The position numbers were made by a program, and so were the translations under genes. From positions 1-56,635 of the forward strand of contig CAJCHM010000068.1 in NCBI GenBank assembly GCA_903970255.1: a stretch of 56,635 bases of DNA, read 5' to 3'. Of this stretch, positions 1 through 6,985 are shown one piece after another; positions within the stretch are counted from its first letter, which is position 1; the number at the start of each line of letters is the position of its first letter. Source of the DNA: Acidobacteriota bacterium (GTDB taxonomy: Bacteria > Chlamydiota > Chlamydiia > Chlamydiales > Rhabdochlamydiaceae). The notes under the pieces are model-generated. The model was given only the letters and a program-made list of their open reading frames with translations. It was not told where the DNA came from and ran no database searches.

Positions 1-20
1 ATTTGGTGCACCCAATTTTT

Positions 21-187
21 TTAACTGGAGTTTGGACTAAATTTGGCCTGCAGGGACGAGCAAGACAAAATCAGATCTAACTGACCGACGAAGTCAATAG
101 CGCTAGCTATTGATGAGGAGGAAGTTAGATCTGATGAAGTCGCAGCCGTCATCTGCAGGCCAAATTTAGTCCAAACTCCAGTTTTAA
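21..187. repeat. Palindromic element family 1, copy A (167 bp)
   Basis: A 167-bp imperfect palindrome. The ends are inverted repeats reading actggagtttggactaaatt and onward to a PstI-like ctgcag, about 29 bp each side. The centre holds a second palindrome, aatagcgctagctatt. The outermost bases are TTAA on both sides. The same element lies at 16886-17052 in opposite orientation with only a few differences, and half of it lies at 5539. No protein is encoded convincingly. The structure fits a MITE-like or palindromic repeat; a mobile origin is inference. Confidence 0.9.
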
Positions 188-218
188 TGCACTGGATTAT
201 AAAGGTTTGTTTCAGGTA

Positions 219-246
219 TTGCAATAAGTTCTATTTGTTGTATACT
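219..246 (+). promoter_or_regulatory. Putative sigma-70-type promoter
   Basis: TTGCAA (219-224) and TATACT (241-246) are separated by 16 bp and lie 34 bp before the thioredoxin reductase start codon. Both hexamers are close to the consensus. Prediction by eye only. Confidence 0.45.
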
Positions 247-279
247 CGATTTTATAAATTTTTTTTTGAGCGGTGATTT

Positions 280-1710
280 ATGAAAAAATCGATTCTCTGC
301 CTTTCTTTACTCATTCTTCTCTTTGCCCCACATCTTAAGGCTGAACTTGTTGAAGAAGAGGCCCCCGTTGTGATCTTGGGCAGTGGTGTTGGAGCTTTGA
401 CCTCGGCAGTCTATCTTTCCAGAGCCGGGATTGCCCCCGTTGTGATTACTGGGCCTGTCATGGGAGGGACGATCACCCAATCGCATCAGGTGCAGAATTG
501 GCCAGGTGAGGTTGCCATTTCAGGCGTTGAGCTTGCAGAAAAGGTGAAACATCAAGCTGAGGTCAATGGGGCGATCTTGCTCTCAGAGGTTGTGGTTTCT
601 GTCGATTTTTCCAAATCTCCCTACGCGATCACCACAAAGAGCATGATCGGATCACATGAACAAGAGAAAAGATACAAGACCCAGTCTGTAATTATTGCAC
701 TGGGCGCAACCCCTAACTTTTTAAATGTCCCAGGAGAAACGGGTAGTAAGGGTTATTGGGCCCGTGGTGTTTATAGCTGCGCTGTCTGTGATGGTGCTCT
801 CTATAAAGACAAAGTGGTGACTGTTGTAGGCGGGGGAGACAGCGCTCTGATTGAGGCCCAATACCTATCCCGTATAGCCTCCAAGGTGCATGTTCTTTTG
901 CGCAAAGGGGAATTTCGCTCCATTGAAAAGCAGAGATTAAATGAGGTGTTATCGACTCCTAACATCGAAGTTCACTACTACACAGTTGTTAAAGAGATTA
1001 AGGGAGATGGGGAAAGGGTCACCCATTTACTGCTCAACGATACTGCAGATCATAAGAACTGGGAGCTCCCTACAGATGCACTCTTTTTAGCCATAGGATC
1101 GCGTCCAAATACTGAGATGTTCTCCAATCAGATTCAAATCGATCCTGCAGGATATATCGTGTTAAAAAAGCATCAGGAAACCTCTCTTGAGGGGATCTAT
1201 GCAATTGGAGATGTGGCCGATCCGGAATTTAAGCAAGCTGTCTCTGCTGCTGGCGATGCTGCGAAAGCAGCGCTGCAGGCGCAAAAATATCTATCCTCCA
1301 TTGCTCCCAAGAGTCCTTCGCTAGCAAAGAATGAACCAAGCCTATCTAAGAAAGAAGTGATCGAAATTACCTCTAAAGAGCAGTTTGAATCCGAGTTACA
1401 TCAATCAAACGGAGTTGTCTTTGTCGATTTTTATTCCACTTACTGCGGTCCATGCCGCACGTTTGCTCCCCTCTATGAGAATTGGGCGCGCGATTATGGG
1501 GATAGGATCAAGTTTCTGAAAGTCAATGCCAATCACCTTCCTGAGCTATTTAGAGAATATCAAATTCAAGTTGTTCCCACGTTAATCATTTTTGATGGAA
1601 AAGGAAAAGTTATCCGTCAAGGAAGTGGTTTTGGGGAGATTTCCGAGGTGGGCAAGCGGTTGGAAACAATCAAGGGGAGCGCCAATGTTACTCCTCAAGA
1701 GTTTAGGTAA
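280..1710 (+). CDS. Exported thioredoxin reductase-thioredoxin fusion
   Basis: A 476-residue protein. Residues 1-21 look like a cleavable signal peptide (MKKS, hydrophobic run, ending HLKA). Residues 28-340 are a thioredoxin reductase: FAD motif GSGVGA (35-40), redox pair CAVC (167-170), NADPH motif GGGDSA (184-189), and the second FAD motif AIGDVAD (308-314). Residues 355-465 are a thioredoxin fold with CGPC (389-392) and the cis-proline motif VVPT (431-434). TrxB-Trx fusions are known in a few bacteria and would pass electrons from NADPH to thioredoxin within one chain. The signal peptide is odd because NADPH is cytoplasmic. The first residues could instead be a membrane anchor. The enzyme assignment is firm; the location is inferred. 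Confidence 0.93.
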   Translation: MKKSILCLSLLILLFAPHLKAELVEEEAPVVILGSGVGALTSAVYLSRAGIAPVVITGPVMGGTITQSHQVQNWPGEVAISGVELAEKVKHQAEVNGAILLSEVVVSVDFSKSPYAITTKSMIGSHEQEKRYKTQSVIIALGATPNFLNVPGETGSKGYWARGVYSCAVCDGALYKDKVVTVVGGGDSALIEAQYLSRIASKVHVLLRKGEFRSIEKQRLNEVLSTPNIEVHYYTVVKEIKGDGERVTHLLLNDTADHKNWELPTDALFLAIGSRPNTEMFSNQIQIDPAGYIVLKKHQETSLEGIYAIGDVADPEFKQAVSAAGDAAKAALQAQKYLSSIAPKSPSLAKNEPSLSKKEVIEITSKEQFESELHQSNGVVFVDFYSTYCGPCRTFAPLYENWARDYGDRIKFLKVNANHLPELFREYQIQVVPTLIIFDGKGKVIRQGSGFGEISEVGKRLETIKGSANVTPQEFR

Positions 1711-2474
1711 CGATCCACCCGCACCAGCCACCCTTTTAGCCAACGCTCTTCGTTTCTTATAAAGGGAGCGTTTTTAACACGTGCTTTAAGAAGAGATTTA
1801 GCAGTTCTTGCAAAGGCCTCCACAGGATTATGCGCATTCAGCGGCATTTCCTCTAGTACCTGCATCAGACCCCATCCTTTTCCACAATACCGCTCTGTTT
1901 CAAGAGTTCCATCACCTTTAAAATTGAGATAATCGATCAAGGCGAATTTACCCTGTGGTGATTTCTCAAGATGTTGGATCTGTTCTAGTATTTGGGTCTT
2001 TTTCTCCTCTTTGACATGTGCAAGGATCTTTTGGAGGGCAGTATCAAACCTTTTGACGATAAATTCCGTTTGTAAAGGGAGAGTAAGCGCTAGCACATCT
2101 TCGAGATCCCTCTTTTTTTTTCCTCCATGCAAGGCAAGTTCCTCTTTTGTCCTCCACGGGCACCCCTCTTGAGATCTTAGCCATTGGGGCAGCTCAACCT
2201 CTCTTTCTTTAAAAAAAGCCAAAAGCGCCGGAAATGTCTCTTCGAAAGGGCCCTTAGTTCCGTTTGGATACCAAATGAAATGGCCAATTCCAAGCGATGC
2301 GAAATTCTCCCCCTGATTCCACCACACCAGGCGATCTTTCTTTCCACTGCATTCGTTAAAAAATATGCCGCGCCCGATGAGATCTGCCTCTGCAGGCGAG
2401 ATTTCCATCGAGGGCAGCTGTGCAAAAATCAAAAAATTGCATACGAAAATGAAACGGAAAAAAAATCGTAGCAT
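1695..2474 (-). CDS. Secreted conserved protein, possible lysozyme-like hydrolase
   Basis: About 259 residues from the ATG at 2474. That start is preferred over the ATG at 2495 because GGAGGTG stands just before it and it begins a good signal peptide (MLRFFFRFIFV, cleavage near LPS/MEIS). The mature part carries FFNECSG followed by SLGIGHFIWYPNG, an E...G.GH arrangement reminiscent of lysozyme/transglycosylase folds. No family can be named with certainty. It runs convergently with the TrxB-Trx gene and the two 3' ends overlap by 16 bp, so no terminator separates them. A role in the envelope is inference. Confidence 0.7.
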   Translation of the reverse strand: MLRFFFRFIFVCNFLIFAQLPSMEISPAEADLIGRGIFFNECSGKKDRLVWWNQGENFASLGIGHFIWYPNGTKGPFEETFPALLAFFKEREVELPQWLRSQEGCPWRTKEELALHGGKKKRDLEDVLALTLPLQTEFIVKRFDTALQKILAHVKEEKKTQILEQIQHLEKSPQGKFALIDYLNFKGDGTLETERYCGKGWGLMQVLEEMPLNAHNPVEAFARTAKSLLKARVKNAPFIRNEERWLKGWLVRVDRYLNS

Positions 2475-2549
2475 GCATTCACCTCCAATCCACATTTTAG
2501 TCTAAATTTACATTCATTTCCACTTTTGAAAATGCTAAAAAATCAGTAA

Positions 2550-3377
2550 ATGATTATACTGCGAACCATGGGTAACCTCTTGTTAAAAAAAAAGATAATT
2601 ACAGCGTTCGATGATCTGAAAAATGCACTGATTCAATATAGGGTTTGGCTACATTTGGGATATGTAGAGGTCAAGCAGCGGTACCGGCGGTCTGTTTTAG
2701 GCCCTTGGTGGATTAGTTTGAGCATGCTCATTTTTGTCGCGATGATGGGGCTTGTATTTAGTCGGCTATTTCATCAACGGCTTGATGAATACGTTCCCTT
2801 TTTTACAGCGGGGTTTCTTTTCTGGACATTCATTTCGGGTAGTGTCATCGAAGCTGCCGAGATATTTAAATCCAATGGCGGATTTATCAAACAGATCAGC
2901 CTTCCATTTCATTTGTATGTTTTTAAGCATTTGGTGCGCCATACCATCTTTTTAATGCATAACGCAGTCGTTTATCTTCTAGTCTGTGCCTTTTTTAAGG
3001 TAAATCCAGGATTTGTTGCTCTATGTGTATTCCCCGGTTTTTTTCTGCTGCTGCTTAACGTCTACTGGATCTGTTTTCTGATCGCCATCATCTGCGCTAG
3101 ATTCCGTGATATGGTTCCCATCATTACAAGTTGTGTGCAAATTGCTTTCTTTGTGACGCCGATCTCTTGGATGCCCCGCTTATTAGATCAAAATCCAGCG
3201 CTTCTAAAGTGGAATCCTCTTGCCTATTTGTTAGACATCGTGCGAGCGCCGTTATTGGGAGAGCTTCCCTCATCATTTAGCATCCATGTCGCAACGATAA
3301 TGGCAATTGCAGGAACTGCTATTTCCCTTTTCATTTTTTCCCAGATCAGAACACGTATTGCTTATTGGGTGGATTAG
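2550..3377 (+). CDS. ABC-2 type polysaccharide export permease (Wzm/TagG-like)
   Basis: 275 residues with about six membrane segments. The cytoplasmic N-terminus carries RYRRSVLGPWW (44-54), the signature of Wzm/KpsM/TagG permeases just before the first helix. This family forms a dimeric inner membrane channel that moves lipid-linked polysaccharide to the periplasm. The ATPase gene starts 2 bp after the stop codon, so the two form an exporter pair. A second in-frame ATG at 2568 is possible. The exporter heads the sugar cluster, so O-antigen-like polysaccharide is the likely cargo. Confidence 0.9.
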   Translation: MIILRTMGNLLLKKKIITAFDDLKNALIQYRVWLHLGYVEVKQRYRRSVLGPWWISLSMLIFVAMMGLVFSRLFHQRLDEYVPFFTAGFLFWTFISGSVIEAAEIFKSNGGFIKQISLPFHLYVFKHLVRHTIFLMHNAVVYLLVCAFFKVNPGFVALCVFPGFFLLLLNVYWICFLIAIICARFRDMVPIITSCVQIAFFVTPISWMPRLLDQNPALLKWNPLAYLLDIVRAPLLGELPSSFSIHVATIMAIAGTAISLFIFSQIRTRIAYWVD

Positions 3378-3379
3378 GT

Positions 3380-4114
3380 ATGGCCTGCATTCAACTTAAA
3401 AATGTTTCATTGACATATCCGATCTACGGTGCAAATGCGCGCTCTTTCAAGTCGACATTGATCAATATCGCAACAGGCGGACGTCTTGATAGCAGTAAAG
3501 GAAATATCACCGTAGAAGCATTACGGGACATAAGCTTTACCCTTGAAAAGGGGGATCGCCTTGCTTTGATTGGACATAATGGCGCTGGTAAATCCACCCT
3601 TCTTAAGGTCCTTGCCAAAATATATGAACCGACAAAGGGGACAGTCGATGTTCAAGGGCAGGTGAACTGTCTTTTTGACATCATGATGGGGATGGATCAT
3701 GAATTAAATGGGTATGAAAACATTACCCTACGCGGGATGATTCTTGGGTTATCCAAGTTGAAGATACAAGAAATTATCCCTCAAGTTGAAGAATTTGCTC
3801 AGCTTGGCGATTTTCTAAAAATGCCGATTAAATCTTATTCTGCAGGCATGAAAGTAAGGCTGGCTTTTGGTATCATTACAAGTGTTGCCTCTGAGGTGCT
3901 ATTGATCGATGAGATTGTTAATGTAGGCGATGCCAAGTTCATTGAAAAAGCCAAGGCGCGTATGAAGAGCTTGGTTTACCAGTCGCAGTTTATGGTTCTT
4001 TCCACTCATGATACGAGCATCGTTAGAGAGTTTTGCAACAAGGCTCTTTGGCTAAAAGAGGGTAAAATAGAGGGTTTTGGCAGTATCGATGAAGTACTTC
4101 GTGATTTTCATTGA
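3380..4114 (+). CDS. Polysaccharide ABC exporter ATPase (Wzt/TagH-like)
   Basis: 244 residues from the ATG at 3380. A TTG 15 bases upstream would overlap the permease gene. It shows Walker A GHNGAGKST (65-73), ABC signature YSAGM (153-157), Walker B LLIDE (174-178) and the switch histidine in STHD. YSAGM in place of LSGGQ is typical of the Wzt/TagH branch. It lacks the C-terminal carbohydrate-binding domain of Wzt proteins that recognise a modified chain end, so length control probably follows the simpler TagH/KpsT mode. It pairs with the permease directly upstream. Confidence 0.9.
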   Translation: MACIQLKNVSLTYPIYGANARSFKSTLINIATGGRLDSSKGNITVEALRDISFTLEKGDRLALIGHNGAGKSTLLKVLAKIYEPTKGTVDVQGQVNCLFDIMMGMDHELNGYENITLRGMILGLSKLKIQEIIPQVEEFAQLGDFLKMPIKSYSAGMKVRLAFGIITSVASEVLLIDEIVNVGDAKFIEKAKARMKSLVYQSQFMVLSTHDTSIVREFCNKALWLKEGKIEGFGSIDEVLRDFH

Positions 4115-4174
4115 TGGTGGTATTCCCACGTCTAAATAATCGTTTTTTAAAATTGCAAAACTTGGTCATTAGGT

Positions 4175-4276
4175 CTGGACTTTAGCCATTGGAGCGGGGG
4201 GATTTGTCTAGATAGCGCCCGCAGGCAGCGGGATGCTATCTGGGAAAATCGCCCCGCTCCAATGGCTAAAGTTCAG
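4175..4276. repeat. Palindromic element family 2, copy A
   Basis: An inverted repeat of about 102 bp. The left arm ctggactttagccattggag and the following GCGGGG...ATAGCGCCC are mirrored by the right arm ending CCGCTCCAATGGCTAAAGTTCAG. A further hairpin follows (gtaggtcgcagagaagc paired with gcttctgtggggcctac, 4276-4317), and cttggtcattagg (4161) pairs weakly with the cctactggccaag that ends at 4325. It fills the gap between two convergent genes, where it could end transcription from both sides. Related copies lie at 19117 and 42360. Confidence 0.85.
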
Positions 4277-4348
4277 TAGGTCGCAGAGAAGCTCCCGGGG
4301 CTTCTGTGGGGCCTACTGGCCAAGTTGTGAATCATTTTCGGTATAAAT

Positions 4349-5443
4349 TTAATACAGGTCATTAAATAGTTTTTTTCCGTAAAGGTTATACTGCTCTAAT
4401 TCTTCTTTGAGAAGACTGGTAGAGGTATTCTTTTCAGGAATAAGAATGCGTTTAGCTAGCCTCCCTAGTTTTTTAATCCGTCTCATAACCGTCATAAAGA
4501 ATCTGAAAAAAACGATCAAGATATTTAAAAAAAGGTGAGTAAAGGAGAATCCAACATATCTATAAAATGCAATTGAGGTCTTGAAGGCGGAACGATATTT
4601 TTTTTTCTTAAACAGGAGGTATGTAAATGTTATCGTGGCATTAAAAATGTTTCTTTTAAATGCACGCAGTGCTTTTGATCTATTCTTTTCGGTAAGGTAG
4701 ATATTATTTTTAATCTTCTTTAACACTTTGCTTGTAGCTTTTAAAAAAACTTCGATATTCGATGGTTGATCTGGAATATTCGAATAAATAGAAAAAGCAA
4801 ATGAATTGGGATGAACAAGGTATATTCCGCAATGGCGTTTATTAATGACAATTGGGTATCTTGCGGCAATTTGGATGAGGTAATCCGGATCCCAAAAAAT
4901 TTGAATTTCGCTACTGAGTTCAGGCTTAATCTTTTGAGCAAATTTTGTTTGAAACAGGACACCGGTTGGAACTGGGTATCTGTGTACGCCAACCATTTCC
5001 AACATCCCCTCTTGTGCTCCATAGAGTCCTTCTTTTTTCCACTCTGTCAAGGGGCTTGCTACAAAGTCCCCATCTTCATTGACCTGGAGTATTCCGCAAG
5101 CAGAAATTGCAGCCTCAGGGAATTTTTTCAATCCATCCAGTGCGGTTTCAAAAAAACACGGGAGCAAATAGTCATCATCAGACAAAAGATGAAAATAGGG
5201 GGAATTTATTCTATCGAATGCAAACTGGTAGTTTTGCATCATTCCGATGTTTTTCTCATGTCGATGGTATTTGATGCGAGAGTCTTTTTGTGTATAGTGC
5301 TTGACGATTGTTTCAGTTTCATCATCAGAGGCATTGTCATAGATGCAAATTTGAAAATCTGAAAACGTCTGGTTCAGCACGCTATGGATGGCCCGTTTTA
5401 ATAAGATCCCGCGGTTATGAGTGGTGATGATTGTTGTGATCAT
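4349..5443 (-). CDS. Family 2 glycosyltransferase
   Basis: 364 residues from the ATG at 5443; a TTG six bases further upstream is less likely. It is a GT-A fold enzyme with TTIITTHNRG at the start, DNASDDET near residues 37-44, and the metal-binding acidic cluster SDDDYLLP around residues 88-95. The basic, aromatic C-terminus has one hydrophobic stretch (LFLNILIVFFRFFM) that probably attaches it to the inner membrane. It is a clear paralogue of the glycosyltransferase at 15843-16889, which lies in the opposite orientation at the other end of the cluster. Donor and acceptor cannot be told. Confidence 0.88.
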   Translation of the reverse strand: MITTIITTHNRGILLKRAIHSVLNQTFSDFQICIYDNASDDETETIVKHYTQKDSRIKYHRHEKNIGMMQNYQFAFDRINSPYFHLLSDDDYLLPCFFETALDGLKKFPEAAISACGILQVNEDGDFVASPLTEWKKEGLYGAQEGMLEMVGVHRYPVPTGVLFQTKFAQKIKPELSSEIQIFWDPDYLIQIAARYPIVINKRHCGIYLVHPNSFAFSIYSNIPDQPSNIEVFLKATSKVLKKIKNNIYLTEKNRSKALRAFKRNIFNATITFTYLLFKKKKYRSAFKTSIAFYRYVGFSFTHLFLNILIVFFRFFMTVMRRIKKLGRLAKRILIPEKNTSTSLLKEELEQYNLYGKKLFNDLY

Positions 5444-5538
5444 TTGCAAAGTCCATTTTGGGTAAGGTTCCCTATCATCACATCTTAAAGTCTTTCATTC
5501 AATCGAAAGTAAACAACTCCTGCCTAAAGGCAGAAGCT

Positions 5539-5591
5539 CTGGAGTTTGGACTAAATTTGGCCTGCAGATGACGGCTGTGACTTCATCAGAT
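5539..5591. repeat. Palindromic element family 1, half copy
   Basis: ctggagtttggactaaattt followed by GGCCTGCAG and ATGACGGCTGTGACTTCATCAGAT matches the left half of the element at 16886, then stops abruptly where TnpB-like sequence begins. The other half is missing, so this copy cannot fold as the full ones do. Confidence 0.85.
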
Positions 5592-5690
5592 TGCACCCTG
5601 CAAGAAATGCTTCTTCGAGTTGCACGAATATTTGGGCTTGTTCTTTTGTAATTTTAAGTTGTATGCTTATTGTTCTTTCCGTAGACAAGA
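5592..5690 (-). pseudogene. TnpB (IS200/IS605) N-terminal fragment
   Basis: Read on the minus strand, one frame gives ERTISIQLKITKEQAQIFV, then QLEEAFLAGCN. This resembles the start of TnpB/OrfB proteins (basic strand, T.EQ...L..TLE.F..ACN). It is cut off by the half palindrome at 5591. The rest of the gene is absent. Assignment rests on a short stretch and is tentative. Confidence 0.4.
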
Positions 5691-5741
5691 AGGGTGCAGG
5701 CAAGATGCATTATTTGCAAGTTAAAAATTTAACAGTGGAGC

Positions 5742-5781
5742 AGCGCTTCCTCCCGGCCCTAAAGGGCCGGGTTTCCGCGCT
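5742..5781. repeat. GC-rich hairpin like an IS200/IS605 end
   Basis: agcgc/gcgct and cccggccc/gggccggg form a strong stem-loop with the loop taaa and the internal motifs TTCCT and TTTCC. This layout is common at IS200/IS605 and tnpB ends. It stops 9 bp before the rfbF start codon. Confidence 0.6.
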
Positions 5782-5790
5782 GTCGATAGC

Positions 5791-6579
5791 ATGAAAACAG
5801 TGATTTTGGCTGGGGGACTGGGAACGCGACTATCGGAGATGACGAACCAGATTCCAAAGCCTATGGTTGAAATTGGTGGAAAGCCAATCCTTTGGCATAT
5901 CATGAATGTTTATACAGGTTTTGGATTTCACGAATTTGTAATTGCTCTAGGATATAAGAGTGAAGAGATTAAGAAGTTTTTTCTCAATTATTGCCAGATT
6001 AACAGTGATCTGACAATTAATCTAGCTTCAGGGGCGGTGGATTTGAGCCGATCTGCAAAAATGGATTGGATCGTTCATTTGATCGATACAGGTCTCAATA
6101 CTCAAACAGGCGGTAGGATCAAAGCGTTAAAAGAGGTGATTGGTAATAAGACGTTTTTCTTGACCTATGGGGATGGTGTTGCCGATATCGATATCAATGC
6201 GCTCCTTGCTTTCCATAAATCGCATGGAAAACTGGCGACAGTCACTGCTGTCCATCCTCCAGCCCGCTTTGGAGGTCTTGTTCTTGATGGGCATCAAGTC
6301 TTGGAATTTTCCGAGAAGAACCAAGCGCATGAGGGGTGGATCAACGGTGGATTTTTTGTTTTGGAGCCTGAGGTTTTGCAATACATTCGGGATGAAAGTA
6401 CCATGTGGGAGAGAGAACCTTTAGAAAAATTGGCTCAAGAAAATCAATTGATGGCCTATTTTCACGATGGTTTTTGGCAACCCATGGATACTTTGCGTGA
6501 GCAGCGCTTGTTGCAAAATCTTTGGGAAACGGGAAAAGCTCCATGGGATATCAATAATTACCTAGCGTTGCAGAAATAA
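5791..6579 (+). CDS. rfbF: Glucose-1-phosphate cytidylyltransferase
   Basis: 262 residues, the usual length. The nucleotide-binding loop LAGGLGTRL (residues 6-14) is followed by KPMVEIGGKPILWHIM, and YGDGVADID carries the metal-binding aspartates. It makes CDP-glucose from CTP and glucose-1-phosphate, the entry step of the CDP-sugar branch completed by the RfbG-like dehydratase at 12184. No ribosome-binding site is visible: the 50 bp upstream are taken up by a transposon-type hairpin, so translation may be weak or the transcript may start close to the ATG. Confidence 0.93.
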   Translation: MKTVILAGGLGTRLSEMTNQIPKPMVEIGGKPILWHIMNVYTGFGFHEFVIALGYKSEEIKKFFLNYCQINSDLTINLASGAVDLSRSAKMDWIVHLIDTGLNTQTGGRIKALKEVIGNKTFFLTYGDGVADIDINALLAFHKSHGKLATVTAVHPPARFGGLVLDGHQVLEFSEKNQAHEGWINGGFFVLEPEVLQYIRDESTMWEREPLEKLAQENQLMAYFHDGFWQPMDTLREQRLLQNLWETGKAPWDINNYLALQK

Positions 6580-6580
6580 T

Positions 6581-6985
6581 ATGTTGTCCTCTAAGAGAAA
6601 AATAAGAATCGAGCGGGGCTTACGATTTCTCATCGGAGGGTGTGTGAATACGGCATTTACCTATGGGGTCTATCTTGCGTTGATTCTTGTTATGGAATAC
6701 CAGTGGGCCTATTCTCTGAGTTTTGTATTAGGTATTGTTTTTTCCTATTGTTTTAATGCATCGCTTGTGTTCAAGATCCCCCTGTCTTGGAAAGGCTTAT
6801 TTGCCTATCCGCTTGTTTATGTCGTTCAATATGGCATTTCTGCCATTGGACTTACGTTTTTAGTGGAGTTTTTTGAGATTTCAGAGCGTTGGGCACCCCT
6901 TTTGATTTTGGTGGTGACAGTGCCATTAACCTATATTTTGAGCAAATGGGTAATCAAAATGACCAATAAGGCAGTTAGGTCGTGA
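6581..6985 (+). CDS. GtrA-like membrane protein
   Basis: 134 residues with four predicted membrane helices and the GtrA opening RFLIGGCVNTAFTYGVYL. GtrA-family proteins act as flippases or partners for polyprenyl-linked sugars, usually together with a GtrB-type glycosyltransferase; such an enzyme is encoded at 10294. The start follows the rfbF stop by one base and its end overlaps the next gene by 4 bp (GTGA), so the three genes are translationally coupled. Confidence 0.85.
   Translation: MLSSKRKIRIERGLRFLIGGCVNTAFTYGVYLALILVMEYQWAYSLSFVLGIVFSYCFNASLVFKIPLSWKGLFAYPLVYVVQYGISAIGLTFLVEFFEISERWAPLLILVVTVPLTYILSKWVIKMTNKAVRS

Larger units (their letters stand above)
5444..5790. other. Intergenic patchwork of repeat and transposon remnants
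   Basis: 347 bp without an intact gene. In order it holds a small hairpin (5515-5538), half of palindromic family 1 (5539-5591), a short TnpB-like fragment on the minus strand (about 5592-5690), and a GC-rich hairpin (5742-5781) typical of IS200/IS605 ends. The patchwork borders rfbF and seems to have replaced its leader: no Shine-Dalgarno sequence is visible before the rfbF ATG. Confidence 0.6.

Noticed and set aside
4811-5362. 183-codon open frame on the plus strand
   Set aside because: It lies antisense within the family 2 glycosyltransferase gene, has no ribosome-binding site and no recognisable protein character.
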